Source: an uncultured Lachnospiraceae bacterium (GTDB lineage: Bacteria; Bacillota; Clostridia; Lachnospirales; Lachnospiraceae). From it: a DNA stretch of 64,000 nt. This document shows, piece by piece, positions 23,560 to 34,023 of the stretch; the stretch's first letter is position 1, and each line of letters starts with the position of its first letter. The notes beneath the pieces are model-generated. The model was not told the DNA's origin. It was given only the letters and a program-made list of their open reading frames with translations, and ran no database searches. The stretch covers positions 1 through 64,000 of the forward strand of contig CAKRTC010000003.1 of the NCBI GenBank assembly GCA_934402055.1, in the 5' to 3' direction. The translations under genes were made by a program, and so were the position numbers.

Positions 23560-24681
23560 TTATTTAATGAGCATCGCATCTCCGAAGGAGAAGAATCTGT
23601 ATCGTTCTCTTACTGCTTCGTTGTATGCATTCATAACATGATCGTATCCCGCAAGTGACGATACAAGCATGATAAGTGTGGACTGAGGAAGGTGGAAATT
23701 GGTGCTGAGTGACTCGACTATCTTCCACTCGTATCCCGGATAGATGAAGATAGAGGTCTCATCACTTCCCGCCTTAATTATATACTTGGAAACATAGCTT
23801 CCGTCGTCCTTAGCTATCATGCTGAGCCCGTTATACTTCACCGGCTCTGCTCCCGCTGATACCAGACGCTCATACTCAGGATTCGGCACGGCAGCCGACT
23901 CCATGGTACGTGTAGAGGTAGTTCCTACAGAAACCACCTTTTTTCCGCTTGCCAGCGTGGCGTTGATAATATCCGCAGTCTCCTTGCTTACCTGATAGAG
24001 CTCGCTGTGCATATGATGTTCCTCGACAGTCTCAGCCTTAACAGGTCTGAAGGTACCGAGTCCTACATGCAGAGTAAGCTTGGCTATATTTATGCCCTTG
24101 TCGCTTATCTTATCAAGGAGTTCTTTTGTAAAATGCAGCCCTGCCGTAGGTGCTGCTGCCGAGCCTTCATTTACGGCATATACTGTCTGATATCTGTTCT
24201 TATCCTTAAGCTTATGTGTGATATAAGGAGGAAGCGGCATCTCTCCGAGCTTGTCGAGCACCTCCTCGAATATACCCTCATACAAAAACTTAACCAGTCT
24301 GTTGCCGTCCGGCATTGTATCCAGTATCTCTGCCTTAAGAAGTCCGTCTCCGAATACGGCTCTTGCTCCGTTACGAAGCTTCTTGCCCGGTCTTACCAGA
24401 CATTCCCAGACATCCGCTTCCTTACGTGTAAGAAGCAGTATCTCAACATGAGCTCCTGTATCTTCCTTTACGCCTAAGAGTCTTGCCGGAATGACCTTGG
24501 TATCATTAAGTACCAGACAATCTCCCGGCTCAAGATACTCGATAATATCCGAAAAATGTCTGTGTTTTATTTCTCCCGTAAGTCTGTCCAGCACAAGAAG
24601 CCTTGACGAGCTTCTGTCCTCAAGCGGATCCTGTGCTATCAGTTCCTCCGGAAGATCGTAATCAAAATCGCTAACCTTCAC
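23560..24681 (-). CDS. queA: tRNA preQ1(34) S-adenosylmethionine ribosyltransferase-isomerase (QueA)
   Basis: A 373-residue QueA of normal length. It transfers and rearranges the ribosyl part of S-adenosylmethionine onto preQ1 at tRNA position 34, the step before queuosine. Family blocks: [13 protein letters not shown] at the start, [21 protein letters not shown], and the end block [14 protein letters not shown]. It lies 11 bases after the membrane-protein gene in the ftsH-dac operon. No other queuosine genes are in the window. Confidence 0.96.
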   Translation of the reverse strand: MKVSDFDYDLPEELIAQDPLEDRSSSRLLVLDRLTGEIKHRHFSDIIEYLEPGDCLVLNDTKVIPARLLGVKEDTGAHVEILLLTRKEADVWECLVRPGKKLRNGARAVFGDGLLKAEILDTMPDGNRLVKFLYEGIFEEVLDKLGEMPLPPYITHKLKDKNRYQTVYAVNEGSAAAPTAGLHFTKELLDKISDKGINIAKLTLHVGLGTFRPVKAETVEEHHMHSELYQVSKETADIINATLASGKKVVSVGTTSTRTMESAAVPNPEYERLVSAGAEPVKYNGLSMIAKDDGSYVSKYIIKAGSDETSIFIYPGYEWKIVESLSTNFHLPQSTLIMLVSSLAGYDHVMNAYNEAVRERYRFFSFGDAMLIK

Positions 24682-24692
24682 TTATTCTATCC

Positions 24693-25652
24693 TCAATTCT
24701 CCGCAGAGCTTTCCGTCTCTGTGGATTCCGAAGCGGTATCCGAAGCTTCTTCGGCAGCCGCACTTGACTCATCCTCTGCTGCAAGTGATGCTTCTATAGA
24801 TGCTTCCTCGGCAGCTTCATTTTCAATATCTGCGAGTACACTGTCATCTACAAGCACGGAATCCTCTGCCGTAAATCCTACCTCCTGATCACGGTTGACA
24901 TCAAGATTGGACTCCTTGTATATCTCACCGGATCTGAAAGACTCATATATAAGTGCAAGTGTACTGTCGCTGTCAAGAGCTTCCTTAAGTCTTGCATTGC
25001 TGTCGTCTATAAGACTCTTGGCTGTATCCGTTGCAAGCTCGGAATTGATATAATCATGTATCTCTTTGACAGGATTCTCCGCAATGGTATATACTCCGTC
25101 GCTGTTTCTTATAGCGTAGAAATACATAACGCCGGGAGCCATAGTATCCGTCCTTCTGAAATCTATGGTGTAGAATACCAGACACAGCTTGGAATTGTCG
25201 TCAAGTCCGTTTGCAACATAGACCTTATCAAGAGTATATGACTGTATCCAGTCAGCCTGTCCCTTAAGTCTTGCCGCAAGATCCTGATCCATGTCCGAAG
25301 CATTCTTGCCGAATATCTCGGCAAGCTTGTTGATATCTCCGGCAAGCTTTGCATCAAAATAATCCTCTGCAAGTATATTAAGCTCAGGGATATTGCACTC
25401 GGCAAACTCAGAGGTCTCCGGCGCAGCCGCTGCCTTTGCCGCTTCCTCGGCAGCAAGCGACTCTGCTGCAAGACTCTCTGCCTCGGCCTGCTTCTTTTTT
25501 GCATTTGACGAAGAGATTGCAAAAACAGCCGCAAGTACAATAATGATAAGCACTGCAATGCCGGCAGCCTTCATTTTGCCCTGACCTCTGTCCGCTCTCG
25601 AACGTCCTCTCCCGGAAATTTTCATGTCTTCGGGATCCTTATCATTTTTCAT
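24693..25652 (-). CDS. Single-pass membrane protein of unknown function
   Basis: A 319-residue protein with a basic cytoplasmic N-terminus, one TM segment (AAGIAVLIIIVLAAVFAIS, about residues 28-46), an extracellular domain of about 170 residues, and a low-complexity Ala/Ser/Glu tail of about 60 residues. The start at ATG 25652 is chosen over an upstream GTG. The extracellular part has no enzyme motif that I recognise. It is co-transcribed with a D,D-carboxypeptidase and queA, so a role in envelope maintenance is possible but not shown. Confidence 0.7.
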   Translation of the reverse strand: MKNDKDPEDMKISGRGRSRADRGQGKMKAAGIAVLIIIVLAAVFAISSSNAKKKQAEAESLAAESLAAEEAAKAAAAPETSEFAECNIPELNILAEDYFDAKLAGDINKLAEIFGKNASDMDQDLAARLKGQADWIQSYTLDKVYVANGLDDNSKLCLVFYTIDFRRTDTMAPGVMYFYAIRNSDGVYTIAENPVKEIHDYINSELATDTAKSLIDDSNARLKEALDSDSTLALIYESFRSGEIYKESNLDVNRDQEVGFTAEDSVLVDDSVLADIENEAAEEASIEASLAAEDESSAAAEEASDTASESTETESSAEN

Positions 25653-25674
25653 ATCAAGTGTACCCACTTAAATA

Positions 25675-27243
25675 TCAACCTACCTTTTCAACATAGACAC
25701 CGTTGGCATCGACTCTGTATTTATTGTCTATAACTTTGTTCTTTGCCATGGTTCCGTCCTGCTGGAGATAATAAGACTTGTTATTCTGTGTTACCCACTT
25801 ACCGCTTACCATTGCTCCGTTCTCAGGATTGAAGTAATACCAGTCGGAATTTGTGAACTGCTTCCAGCCTGTGCACATAATGCTGTCGCTTCCGAAGAAA
25901 TATGTATTTCCGCTTAAGTCGAGCCACTCATTGGTATAGTAGCTTCCGTCTGCCTTCTGATACTTCTTCTTGCCGTTTCCTGCATCTACCCACTTGCCCG
26001 AAGCGGTTGAAGCAGTGCTAGTATTGGCTGTTGTATTATTGCTTACCGTCTGTGTGCTTGTGTTTGCTGCAGCTGTGCTGTTTGACGCACTTCCTCCGAT
26101 AAGCTTTACACCGTAATCAAACAGTGCCTTGGAATCCTTATACTGTGTTGTATTTGCCTTAAATACCACAGCAACGAGCTTGTGACCGTTGTACTCGATC
26201 TCTCCTGCAAGACAGCTTCCCGCCTTTGAGGTGTATCCGGTCTTGCCGCCTACATAGCCTGCATAGCTCTCGCTTCCGCCTGCTGCCATCTTGTTGCTTG
26301 TCTTTATAGTAAGCGCCGAACGGCTTGAGGTAGCAGGAAGAGTGTAGCTTGTTGTCTGAAGTACCTTCTTGACTTCTGCATTATTAAGAGCAGCTGCCGT
26401 GATAAGAGCCATATCCTTGGCTGTTGTATAATGAGTTGTGGAATTAAGTCCGGAAGCATTTGCAAAATTGCTGCCTGTGCAACCTAACTCCTTGGCTCTC
26501 TGATTCATAAGCTCTGCAAATGCAGCCTGAGTTCCGGATACCTTCTCGGCAATACCGTTTGCGACCTCACATGCCGAACGAAGCAGCATTGCATGCATAG
26601 CGTCCTCAAGCTTCATTGCGTCGCCCTTTTTCATACCTGCTGTTACAGCTCCGCTCTCAAGATTGTCTACGGCAGATGCATTGAAGGTAAATGTATCATT
26701 CATATCCATCTTTTCGGCAGCGATCAAAGCTGTAAGAAGCTTTGTTGTAGAAGCCGGATACATAGCCTTGTCTCCGTTTTTCTCAAACAATACCTGTCCG
26801 GTAGTTGCATCATAGAGCACCGCTGCCTCTGCGGAAACACTCGGCTTTGCTACATTTGCATCTATAGTCACATTCTGAACTCCGGAAGCAGCTGCTGATG
26901 TGTTGTTGCCTGCAGAAGCAGTCGTTGAAGCCTGTGAATTGCCGGACTGACCCGGTCCTATGACTCTTGACTGACCGTTTGCATCATCATTGCCCGAGCC
27001 TATAACAAGGTAACCCTTCTCATTGTATGCCTTGGTAGCGGTCGGTCCTGTCTGACTGATTATTCCGGAATATGTACCGTTGCTGTTTGTTGTGAACTGT
27101 CCGCTTGATTCGGAGGAATTCAGCACGCTTCCGCTTCTCTCGGGCGACTGTGCCGTTACAACATTATCGGCATATGCTGTCTGTGCAAGCATAGACACCG
27201 ATGCAAAAGTGAGCACTGCAGCTCTCATGATATTTTTACGCAT
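25675..27243 (-). CDS. D-alanyl-D-alanine carboxypeptidase with wall-binding repeats
   Basis: A 522-residue secreted penicillin-binding protein (peptidase family S11). A signal peptide (cut near AYA-DN) is followed by a Ser/Gly/Thr-rich linker and then the catalytic domain with STTK (MYPASTTKLLTAL) and KTGYTSKAG; a SAC triad element is in LLRSACEVANG. The last 100 residues contain about four choline-binding-like repeats (GKWVDAG..., DWYYFNPENGAMVSGKW). It trims the terminal D-Ala of peptidoglycan stems. ATG 27243 overlaps the ftsH stop by eight bases, with GGAGG nine bases ahead. Confidence 0.93.
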   Translation of the reverse strand: MRKNIMRAAVLTFASVSMLAQTAYADNVVTAQSPERSGSVLNSSESSGQFTTNSNGTYSGIISQTGPTATKAYNEKGYLVIGSGNDDANGQSRVIGPGQSGNSQASTTASAGNNTSAAASGVQNVTIDANVAKPSVSAEAAVLYDATTGQVLFEKNGDKAMYPASTTKLLTALIAAEKMDMNDTFTFNASAVDNLESGAVTAGMKKGDAMKLEDAMHAMLLRSACEVANGIAEKVSGTQAAFAELMNQRAKELGCTGSNFANASGLNSTTHYTTAKDMALITAAALNNAEVKKVLQTTSYTLPATSSRSALTIKTSNKMAAGGSESYAGYVGGKTGYTSKAGSCLAGEIEYNGHKLVAVVFKANTTQYKDSKALFDYGVKLIGGSASNSTAAANTSTQTVSNNTTANTSTASTASGKWVDAGNGKKKYQKADGSYYTNEWLDLSGNTYFFGSDSIMCTGWKQFTNSDWYYFNPENGAMVSGKWVTQNNKSYYLQQDGTMAKNKVIDNKYRVDANGVYVEKVG

Positions 27244-29377
27244 TGATATTGTCCTCCGTATCATTTGTGTTTGTTTCTTCGGACTCCGGCTTATCCGCGG
27301 AATCCGCTTCGCTGTTGTTATTAATATTGTTATCCGGCTGTGTTTCTTCCGGCTTTTTCACTTCTATCCTGACTCCGCTCTCTGACAAGGCTCTCTCATA
27401 TTCTTTCGTGATGTCCTCGGAAACATCTTTTGTTTCACGAGGCTCGTTCTTGTCAGACTCAGCCGTTCCATCGTTTTTCTCCGAAACCTCGGCATCCTTT
27501 GATGCTGCAGTCTCATCCGAAGACTCATCTCCTCTTACTTCATGAAGTATATGCATGAACTCCTTGCCGGTGATGGTCTCCTTCTCGATAAGATAAGCTG
27601 CGATCTTATGGAGGATATCCATGTTCTCACTAAGTATATGCTTAGCCTCCTCATAGGCAGCCGCAAGCATCTTCATGACCTCTCTGTCGATCTCGGTTGC
27701 GGTCTCGTCACCGCACTCAAGACTTGCTCTGCCTGAGAGATACATATCCTGCACCTTTGCCAGCCCCATAAGTCCGAACTTCTCACTCATTCCGAATCTT
27801 GTGATCATATTACGGGCAAGCTCGGTTGCCTTCTCTATATCGTTGGCTGCACCCGTTGTTACCGTATCAAATACAAGTTCCTCTGCCGCACGTCCTCCGA
27901 GAGTCGTAACAAGCATTGCCTCAAGCTCTTTCTTGGTATTGAGATACTTCTCTTCCTCCGGAACCTGCATAACATAACCGAGTGCTCCCATGGTACGCGG
28001 AACTATGGTTATCTTCTGTACCGGCTCGGAGTCCTTTTGTATAGCCGCAATGAGTGCGTGTCCAACCTCATGGTAGGATACTATGCGTCTCTCTTCCTTG
28101 GAAAGTATGCGGTCCTTTTTCTCCTTGCCTACAAGTACCACCTCAACTGCCTCAAAGAGATCCTGCTGGCTTACCTTGTCCCTCTTGTGCTTGACTGCCG
28201 TTATTGCGGCCTCATTTACCATGTTGGCAAGATCAGCTCCTACGGCACCGCTTGTTGCAAGTCCGATCTCCTCGAAATCCACGCTCTCATCAAGCTGTAC
28301 ATCCTTGGCATGAACCTTAAGTATATTGACTCTTCCCTTGAGATCCGGCTTCTCGACGATTACACGTCTGTCAAAACGACCCGGTCTCAGCAAGGCAGGA
28401 TCAAGTATCTCGGGTCTGTTTGTCGCTCCGAGCACCATTATGCCCCTTCCCGGATCGAAACCGTCCATCTCGGACAAAAGCTGATTAAGAGTCTGCTCTC
28501 TCTCGTCATTTCCTCCGAAACGCGAATCTCTGGACTTACCGATGGCATCTATCTCGTCTATAAATACGATACACGGAGCGGAAGCATTGGCCTGCTTAAA
28601 GAGGTCTCTTACTCTCGAAGCTCCGACACCGACAAACATCTCAACGAAATCAGATCCCGTCAACGAGAAGAAAGGCACCTCGGCCTCACCTGCCACTGCC
28701 TTGGCAAGCAGAGTCTTACCTGTTCCGGGAGGTCCCACGAGCAGAGCTCCCTTCGGAAGCTTTGCACCTATCTTACGGTACTTTGCCGGATTGTGCAGGA
28801 AGTCTACTATCTCGACCAGGGATTCCTTGGCTTCATCCTCTCCCGCCACATCTGCAAAGGTCACTCCGGTATCCTTCTGCATGTACATCTTGGCGTTTGA
28901 TTTGCCTACTCCCATCATTCCGCCCGAACGCCTCGTCATAAGACTCATGAAGAAGAAAATGGCAGCAAAAGGAAGTATGACACTGATAAATATATCAAGC
29001 AGCATGTTCGATTGCTGTTTCTGCTGATATATGGTCACATTATTCTTAAGCAATACCTGAGTACGCATCAGATCGTCCGTTGCCACGGTATAATAATTTA
29101 TCAGCGGCGAATACCCTTCGGCATCCTCTGTGGGTGTGATCTCGATAATGTCATTGTCGATCCTTACAGACTTGACTTCTCCGTCCTCTACCATGTCGTA
29201 GAAGGTATCATAAGATATTTCCTGATTTGCCTCTGAGCTGATAAGACTCCTGCCATAGCTCATAATGAAGTAAGCCACAACACCGACGATAGCAAGTATC
29301 ATCATTATCTGCCCGAAATTATCATTATTACCGGGCAGCATGTTTTTCTTTTTGTTTCCGTTATTTCTCTGATTCAT
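27236..29377 (-). CDS. ftsH: ATP-dependent zinc metalloprotease FtsH
   Basis: A 713-residue membrane AAA protease. TM segments lie at about residues 24-41 and 126-146 with a short external domain between them. Walker A is GPPGTGKT (215-222), Walker B FIDEID, the arginine finger region RPGRFDR, and the zinc site HEVGH (about residue 435). It degrades unassembled membrane proteins and regulators. The C-terminal 100 residues are an unusually acidic, Glu/Asp/Asn-rich low-complexity tail that most FtsH proteins lack. It is 54 bases downstream of the Gx transporter gene. Confidence 0.97.
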   Translation of the reverse strand: MNQRNNGNKKKNMLPGNNDNFGQIMMILAIVGVVAYFIMSYGRSLISSEANQEISYDTFYDMVEDGEVKSVRIDNDIIEITPTEDAEGYSPLINYYTVATDDLMRTQVLLKNNVTIYQQKQQSNMLLDIFISVILPFAAIFFFMSLMTRRSGGMMGVGKSNAKMYMQKDTGVTFADVAGEDEAKESLVEIVDFLHNPAKYRKIGAKLPKGALLVGPPGTGKTLLAKAVAGEAEVPFFSLTGSDFVEMFVGVGASRVRDLFKQANASAPCIVFIDEIDAIGKSRDSRFGGNDEREQTLNQLLSEMDGFDPGRGIMVLGATNRPEILDPALLRPGRFDRRVIVEKPDLKGRVNILKVHAKDVQLDESVDFEEIGLATSGAVGADLANMVNEAAITAVKHKRDKVSQQDLFEAVEVVLVGKEKKDRILSKEERRIVSYHEVGHALIAAIQKDSEPVQKITIVPRTMGALGYVMQVPEEEKYLNTKKELEAMLVTTLGGRAAEELVFDTVTTGAANDIEKATELARNMITRFGMSEKFGLMGLAKVQDMYLSGRASLECGDETATEIDREVMKMLAAAYEEAKHILSENMDILHKIAAYLIEKETITGKEFMHILHEVRGDESSDETAASKDAEVSEKNDGTAESDKNEPRETKDVSEDITKEYERALSESGVRIEVKKPEETQPDNNINNNSEADSADKPESEETNTNDTEDNINA

Positions 29378-29431
29378 AGTTAATTATTATACCATATATA
29401 TCCCTGCTAAACATGGTAATTTCATTAAGCT

Positions 29432-29944
29432 TTAGCTAAGCTTTTTTAAGAATGCCGATAAACGCTTATTCAGTATGCCGCTCAATATGCCTATGACTAT
29501 ACCTGCAATGATTCCCGCTGCAAGCAGCACCGGCAGGTAACTGAGCACAGAGCCGTTGGTGAGTAATACGGCTATGGCTATCTGACCTATATTATGCATT
29601 ACGCCTCCGGCAGTACTTACTCCTATCATACCGAAGCCTCCGCTTTTTTTAAGCAATGCCATGGCAGCAAAGCTTGCACAAAGTCCCGCTGCGGAATAAG
29701 CTATCGCAAAGAGATTGCCGAACATGAACCCGCTCAGCACTATCCTCAGCAGACCTATTGTAAAGGCTGCGGCATTTCCCGCCGAATACATCAGCAGCAC
29801 CGTGACTATATTAGGCAGTCCGAGCTTAGCTCCCGGTATGCCTATGTTGATAGGTATAACAGCCTCCGCATAGGACAAAACAAGCCCCAAAGCAAGGCAT
29901 AATCCGTAAAAGCTTATTTTTTTTGTTTTATTATCATTTATCAT
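29432..29944 (-). CDS. Gx-type small membrane transporter
   Basis: A 170-residue protein with about five TM segments and the block PINIGIPGAKLGLPNIVTVLLMY, which marks the Gx transporter family (annotated in some genomes as heptaprenyl diphosphate synthase component I). These resemble ECF-type S components, and the substrate is not established. The ATG lies only seven bases after a TATAAT box, so the transcript may have no leader. It is divergent from the cold-shock gene and upstream of ftsH. Confidence 0.78.
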   Translation of the reverse strand: MINDNKTKKISFYGLCLALGLVLSYAEAVIPINIGIPGAKLGLPNIVTVLLMYSAGNAAAFTIGLLRIVLSGFMFGNLFAIAYSAAGLCASFAAMALLKKSGGFGMIGVSTAGGVMHNIGQIAIAVLLTNGSVLSYLPVLLAAGIIAGIVIGILSGILNKRLSAFLKKLS

Positions 29945-29951
29945 GAGGTAA

Positions 29952-29981
29952 ATTATAACAGTTTTCAGGCAGTATTTTCAA
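29952..29981 (-). promoter_or_regulatory. Promoter of the Gx transporter gene
   Basis: TTGAAA (29981-29976), 18 bases, TATAAT (29957-29952) on the minus strand. Transcription would begin at about 29944-29945, the first base of the start codon. Confidence 0.55.
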
Positions 29982-30018
29982 ACAATCTGACAAAATGTGT
30001 CCTAATATGCGGCTTTTA

Positions 30019-30047
30019 TTGACTTTTTGCACATAAGGGTGTTAAAT
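30019..30047 (+). promoter_or_regulatory. Promoter of the cold-shock gene
   Basis: TTGACT at 30019-30024, 17 bases, TTAAAT at 30042-30047. The resulting leader of about 47 bases contains GGCATGTTATAGGAGG ahead of the ATG. Confidence 0.6.
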
Positions 30048-30100
30048 AATCGTTGGCAGAATGTATATTTTGCCGAAGGGCATGTTATAGGAGGATAGAA

Positions 30101-30298
30101 ATGAAAGGAACTGTTAAATGGTTTAACAGCCAGAAGGGTTACGGCTTTATCTCACGTGAAGACGGAGGAGATGTATTTGTTCACTATTCGGGTCTCAATA
30201 TGGAAGGATACAGAACACTCGATGAGGGACAGGCCGTTGAATTTGATATTTTAGACGGACCTAAGGGTCAGCAGGCAGCAAACGTTGTAAAGGTTTGA
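30101..30298 (+). CDS. Cold-shock protein (CspA family)
   Basis: A 65-residue single cold-shock domain with both RNA-binding motifs, KGYGFIS (RNP1) and VFVHYS (RNP2). It melts RNA structure and chaperones mRNA. I use ATG 30101, which has AGGAGG nine bases upstream; the longer frame adds 16 residues that no family member has. A strong terminator follows. Several copies per genome are usual in this group. Confidence 0.95.
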   Translation: MKGTVKWFNSQKGYGFISREDGGDVFVHYSGLNMEGYRTLDEGQAVEFDILDGPKGQQAANVVKV

Positions 30299-30346
30299 TC
30301 ATCTATACACCGGTATTACGGTTTTCTTAAATATTGAATTGCTTTT

Positions 30347-30384
30347 AAAAAGGCTTTCGCTCGAATTTGAGCGAAAGCCTTTAA
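30347..30384. terminator. Strong terminator after the cold-shock gene
   Basis: AAAGGCTTTCGCTC / GAGCGAAAGCCTTT, a perfect 14-base stem with A and T runs on both sides, about 50 bases after the stop. Confidence 0.85.
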
Positions 30385-30387
30385 TTA

Positions 30388-30558
30388 ACTCATAGGAAAT
30401 TGCGTCCTACTCTTATCGATTAAATACGGATAGCTTAGTACTGTGTACTCCGGCTTTAATCGATAAATAACGCTCCGCGGGATGCGCACTCGCGCGAAGG
30501 AGAAAAATGTCGCAAGCGACCGCGCTCGGCTTTGAGATGTGCCAAAGCACATTCTTTT
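30388..30558 (-). repeat. Dispersed repeat, copy A
   Basis: On the minus strand it runs from AAGAATGTGC through a GC-rich core (GCGCGGTCGCTTGCGACA, CTTCGCGCGAG, GCATCCCGCG) to AGCGTTATTTA and TAGGACGCAATTTCCTATG. The same ordered blocks occur at 49724-49840 and 63208-63332. This copy has an extra 60-base hairpin, TTATCGATTAAA / TTTAATCGATAA, between the last two blocks. Confidence 0.75.
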
Positions 30559-30561
30559 TTA

Positions 30562-31074
30562 TCAGGCGTTCTTTCCGCAGCACTTCTTGTACTTCTTGCC
30601 GCTTCCGCACGGACAAGGATCGTTAGGATATACCTTCTTGCCCTCACGCTTAACGGTTCCCGAAGCCTTGTTCTCCTTGTAGAGCTCATGTCTTCTCTCT
30701 TCTGAAAGAAGTGCATCCCACTCAGGAAGTCCGTAGAGCCAGTCAGCCTTTGCTCCTACCATGTTGTAATAGAGCTTCTCCGGATCGATCTCGATCTTGA
30801 GCTTTGTTGTCTCATCCATAGTATCGATAGGGTTCTCATAGTCCTTAAGTGACTCATTGATACCGTCAAGGAAACCTACCATAGTCTGCTGATCTGTACC
30901 GAACTCCTTGGCAAGCTCATCTACGGTTCCCTCATATACTTTTGAAGGATCCTTAAGTATTCTCTCGTAGATACCCTTCTCTACAGCAAAATAATCATTC
31001 CAAAGCTGATCTCTGGATCTCTCATCCAGCTCATTGCCGTATGCTTTAATTCTCCACTGCTCTAATAATGTCAT
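30562..31074 (-). CDS. SEC-C zinc-motif protein
   Basis: A 170-residue helical, charged, cytoplasmic protein that ends in the SEC-C zinc motif [14 protein letters not shown], as found at the C-terminus of SecA. Isolated SEC-C proteins may bind SecB-like partners, ribosomes or other proteins; none is proven for this type. Its start overlaps the stop of the YfhO gene by four bases (ATGA), so it is the last gene of the YfhO unit. Confidence 0.8.
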   Translation of the reverse strand: MTLLEQWRIKAYGNELDERSRDQLWNDYFAVEKGIYERILKDPSKVYEGTVDELAKEFGTDQQTMVGFLDGINESLKDYENPIDTMDETTKLKIEIDPEKLYYNMVGAKADWLYGLPEWDALLSEERRHELYKENKASGTVKREGKKVYPNDPCPCGSGKKYKKCCGKNA

Positions 31075-33632
31075 GTGTCTGTCTCCTCATGCTTTTGATC
31101 GTTGTTATTTATTCGAAGCATCGCAGCCTTATGCCTGCGTTTGCCGATAACCGTTACTATGCCTGACAATGCAAGTATCGCAAGGCTTATAAGCGTTATG
31201 TATGTACCGAGTCTTAATCCCTTAGGTTCGTAACTCATCTCTACGGTATGATGTCCGCTTCCTACATAAAAGCTTACAAATGTATCTAATCCTTTATACA
31301 ACTCAACAGGCTCTCCGTCAAGCTTGACCGACCATCCCTCATCATAAGGGGTGCTTACAAGCATCAAAGCCTTGTCGCTTCCGTAGCCTAAGCTCCGTGC
31401 ATCGACATCTATGCTTCCCTTAATGAAGTCATCGCCGTACTCGCTTACCTCCAGCACCTGCCCGCTCATTTTATCATAAATGTCGGCCAAAACGCTATAA
31501 TCAAATCTATATAATCTGATATCCGCATTCGTTCCGTCATCGGCACAAAATTCCAGGCGTTCCCCGCTGCTGCATCTGCCAAGCTCCATCAGAAATCTTC
31601 TGTCCAGATGCTCATAGGTCTTCTTGGAATCCGATCTGCTTACCGTGACCGTCTCGGTTTTCGCATTTCCGGCAAAGGCATAATACTCACCGTCCTCGCT
31701 GAGAGTAACGCTCTGATTTCCTCCTCCGCCCTCAAGCTCTACAGGCTTTAATATCTGATCTACCGCCAGACTGTCACAAAACGAATTCTGCACGAGCACC
31801 GGATCGTCAAGATCAAGCATCCATCCGCTCGCAAGCTTCTGCGGAAGTATATACCCTACCGGCAGGCTGTACTTGTTTTGATATATAAATATATTCTCCC
31901 CGCTTGTCTTAAGTTCTATGCCCTCTTTATCAGGCTGAGCACTGCCGTAAATGCCGTACTTTATTCCGAAGAGCATATCTATAAGCGGAGTCGAGCCTGT
32001 TATGCTGTAGGCGTTTGTCGAGGATTCGCAGCCCACTGCCTTAAAGAAATCCGAGCAGTCCGCATTTGCCATAGAGCTGAAGAGTGACACAGCCGGAAAA
32101 TTGAGCCATGCTCCGTCGTCCTTGGTCTTGCGGTTTATCCTCTCAAAGCGATACAGTCCGGGATCCTCGGATCTTACTTCGGAAACAAGTTCCTTTATCT
32201 CAGTATTGTTTTTAATATATGCGCTGCGTGATGTTACCGTAAATGAAGTGATCGCGGTGTTTGCCGCAAGCTCAACCACAACAACGAACATCAGCAGTCC
32301 CACTACAGCCTTATTGCCTATGCTCTCGCTTCTGTATGCATGCAATATTCCCGCATATGCTGCCGTCAAAACTATTGCCGCATAAAATACTCCGAAGCCG
32401 AATTCATCATTATCTATAAGCTTTTGCGCCAATATGATAAATGCAAGACTTCCCGCAAGAGCAATGCCCGTATCCTTTTTCGTTATATGCCGTCTGTTCT
32501 CATATACTCTGAAACACATATAGATAACAATAAAACAATATATAAACGACTGTCTTGCCGGCAGTGAATTAGGGTATCTGAAGCCGTGCCATATAAAGTT
32601 AAGCACGTTTATCGCAAAACCCGCAAGCATAAACAAAGCAAGCGCTGTATAAGCTGCCTTTTCCTTAAGCGGTATGCGTTTTGCCATGAGATACAGTCCG
32701 AACAGCAGATACACAAAGCTTCCGCAGTAAATATTCGGAAAATGCTTAAGCCACTGCTCCGTCTCGACTCCGGGCATATGTCTCGCAAGCATATCAAAGA
32801 TGCCGAAGTACTCGCTGACAGTCTTTGGAAATGTGGATTCGCTTGATGCCGTGGCTGACAGGGCACATATCTCCGGCAGCAGGAATACCGCCGCAACACC
32901 TCCTGCCACAAGACTCCAGAAAGCAAATCTTATGCCTGTCTTAACAAAGCCGGCAAAGCCTTCCTCAAAGCCCGTGAGTGCCGAGAATATGAAGAAATAT
33001 ATTATCAGGAAAATGCATACCATTATGGAGATATAGTAATTGCACAAAATACAATATCCTAAAGCTGCCGCATAGCCGGCTCCGCCATCTCCCTTTATCA
33101 GTCGTTCCATGCCGAGGATGACAAGAGGAAATACGGCTATGGAGTCAAGCCACATGATATTCCAGTAATAGGCGCAGTAATAACCGCTCAGAGCATAGAA
33201 CAGGCTGAATATATATGCTCCGAAATATTCCTTTGGTGCACGGTATCTCAGATACATCGCCATGGTAAGAGCCGAAAAGCCTGCCTTAAGCACTATCATG
33301 ACGCTCATGAATTCTATAGTGTAGTTCTCATCCACAAAACGTATCAGAAGATTGAAGGGGCTTGCGAGATAATATGCTATTATCGCGATAAAATTAACTC
33401 CGAGTCCGAGATCCCAGGTGAATTTCAGCGAGCCTCCGTGCTGAAGCTTTTCCCTGAATTCTGAGAAAAACGGTGCATACTGATGATACATGTCAGTCTT
33501 AAGTATGCAATTATCTCCGAAAGGAAACGAGCCTCCGCATATTATGATTATAGCCAGCAATATCACAGGCGTGAAAAATGCCGCAAGATATACATATTTA
33601 CTTTTTGAAGATGAAGAGCTTGCTTGCAACAT
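31071..33632 (-). CDS. YfhO family membrane protein
   Basis: About 853 residues with roughly 13 TM segments in the first 500 residues and a large external C-terminal part before a last TM segment and a basic tail. The start [21 protein letters not shown] is the YfhO hallmark, with the acidic residue in the first loop expected of GT-C type enzymes. YfhO in Bacillus takes part in sugar modification of lipoteichoic acid. I place the start at 33632 (GGTG seven bases ahead), 35 bases inside gtrA; neither start has a strong ribosome site. It is preceded by GtrA, a common partner in surface glycosylation. Confidence 0.85.
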   Translation of the reverse strand: MLQASSSSSKSKYVYLAAFFTPVILLAIIIICGGSFPFGDNCILKTDMYHQYAPFFSEFREKLQHGGSLKFTWDLGLGVNFIAIIAYYLASPFNLLIRFVDENYTIEFMSVMIVLKAGFSALTMAMYLRYRAPKEYFGAYIFSLFYALSGYYCAYYWNIMWLDSIAVFPLVILGMERLIKGDGGAGYAAALGYCILCNYYISIMVCIFLIIYFFIFSALTGFEEGFAGFVKTGIRFAFWSLVAGGVAAVFLLPEICALSATASSESTFPKTVSEYFGIFDMLARHMPGVETEQWLKHFPNIYCGSFVYLLFGLYLMAKRIPLKEKAAYTALALFMLAGFAINVLNFIWHGFRYPNSLPARQSFIYCFIVIYMCFRVYENRRHITKKDTGIALAGSLAFIILAQKLIDNDEFGFGVFYAAIVLTAAYAGILHAYRSESIGNKAVVGLLMFVVVVELAANTAITSFTVTSRSAYIKNNTEIKELVSEVRSEDPGLYRFERINRKTKDDGAWLNFPAVSLFSSMANADCSDFFKAVGCESSTNAYSITGSTPLIDMLFGIKYGIYGSAQPDKEGIELKTSGENIFIYQNKYSLPVGYILPQKLASGWMLDLDDPVLVQNSFCDSLAVDQILKPVELEGGGGNQSVTLSEDGEYYAFAGNAKTETVTVSRSDSKKTYEHLDRRFLMELGRCSSGERLEFCADDGTNADIRLYRFDYSVLADIYDKMSGQVLEVSEYGDDFIKGSIDVDARSLGYGSDKALMLVSTPYDEGWSVKLDGEPVELYKGLDTFVSFYVGSGHHTVEMSYEPKGLRLGTYITLISLAILALSGIVTVIGKRRHKAAMLRINNNDQKHEETDT

Positions 33633-34023
33633 AATTAAACACCATATTGAATGCAGAGGAGATAAGTTTTGAGATGTACTCATTCCAAGAGAGCAGACTC
33701 ACGGCCACCCACATGAATATAAGCACTATCACTCCGCTTATAAGTCTTGCTCCGAAAAAGGAGCCGATTTCCTTTATGAGATACTTAGGTCTGAAATTAA
33801 AATTCTTAAAGACCGCAAGCTTATTTGTTACATATGCAAATGCGACAGCCGCTATCCACGATACTATTGTCGCTGCAAAGCTTGCCCTGTCCGTACCGCA
33901 GCCCGGCTTAAGCGATTCATTTACTATAGCGAAAACAATATAATCAACAAGTGTCGTCAGCACACCGACAATGATATAGCTGACGGTTTCATAGTTAACG
34001 AATTTTTTTATAATACTGTCCAT
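33598..34023 (-). CDS. GtrA family membrane protein
   Basis: A 141-residue protein with four TM segments and the GtrA block FVNYETVSYIIVGVLTTLVDY at the start and [23 protein letters not shown] at the end. GtrA proteins are thought to move polyprenol-linked sugars across the membrane for use by GT-C enzymes, here plausibly YfhO, whose gene overlaps. The ATG overlaps the stop of the D,D-carboxypeptidase gene (TAATG). Confidence 0.85.
   Translation of the reverse strand: MDSIIKKFVNYETVSYIIVGVLTTLVDYIVFAIVNESLKPGCGTDRASFAATIVSWIAAVAFAYVTNKLAVFKNFNFRPKYLIKEIGSFFGARLISGVIVLIFMWVAVSLLSWNEYISKLISSAFNMVFNYVASKLFIFKK

Noticed and set aside
27243..29236. Long open frames on the plus strand opposite ftsH
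   Set aside because: They follow the codon pattern of ftsH on the opposite strand, lack ribosome sites and encode Ser/Cys-rich products without family likeness. The same holds for the long antisense frames opposite the M29, PrmC, ABC and cell-wall genes.
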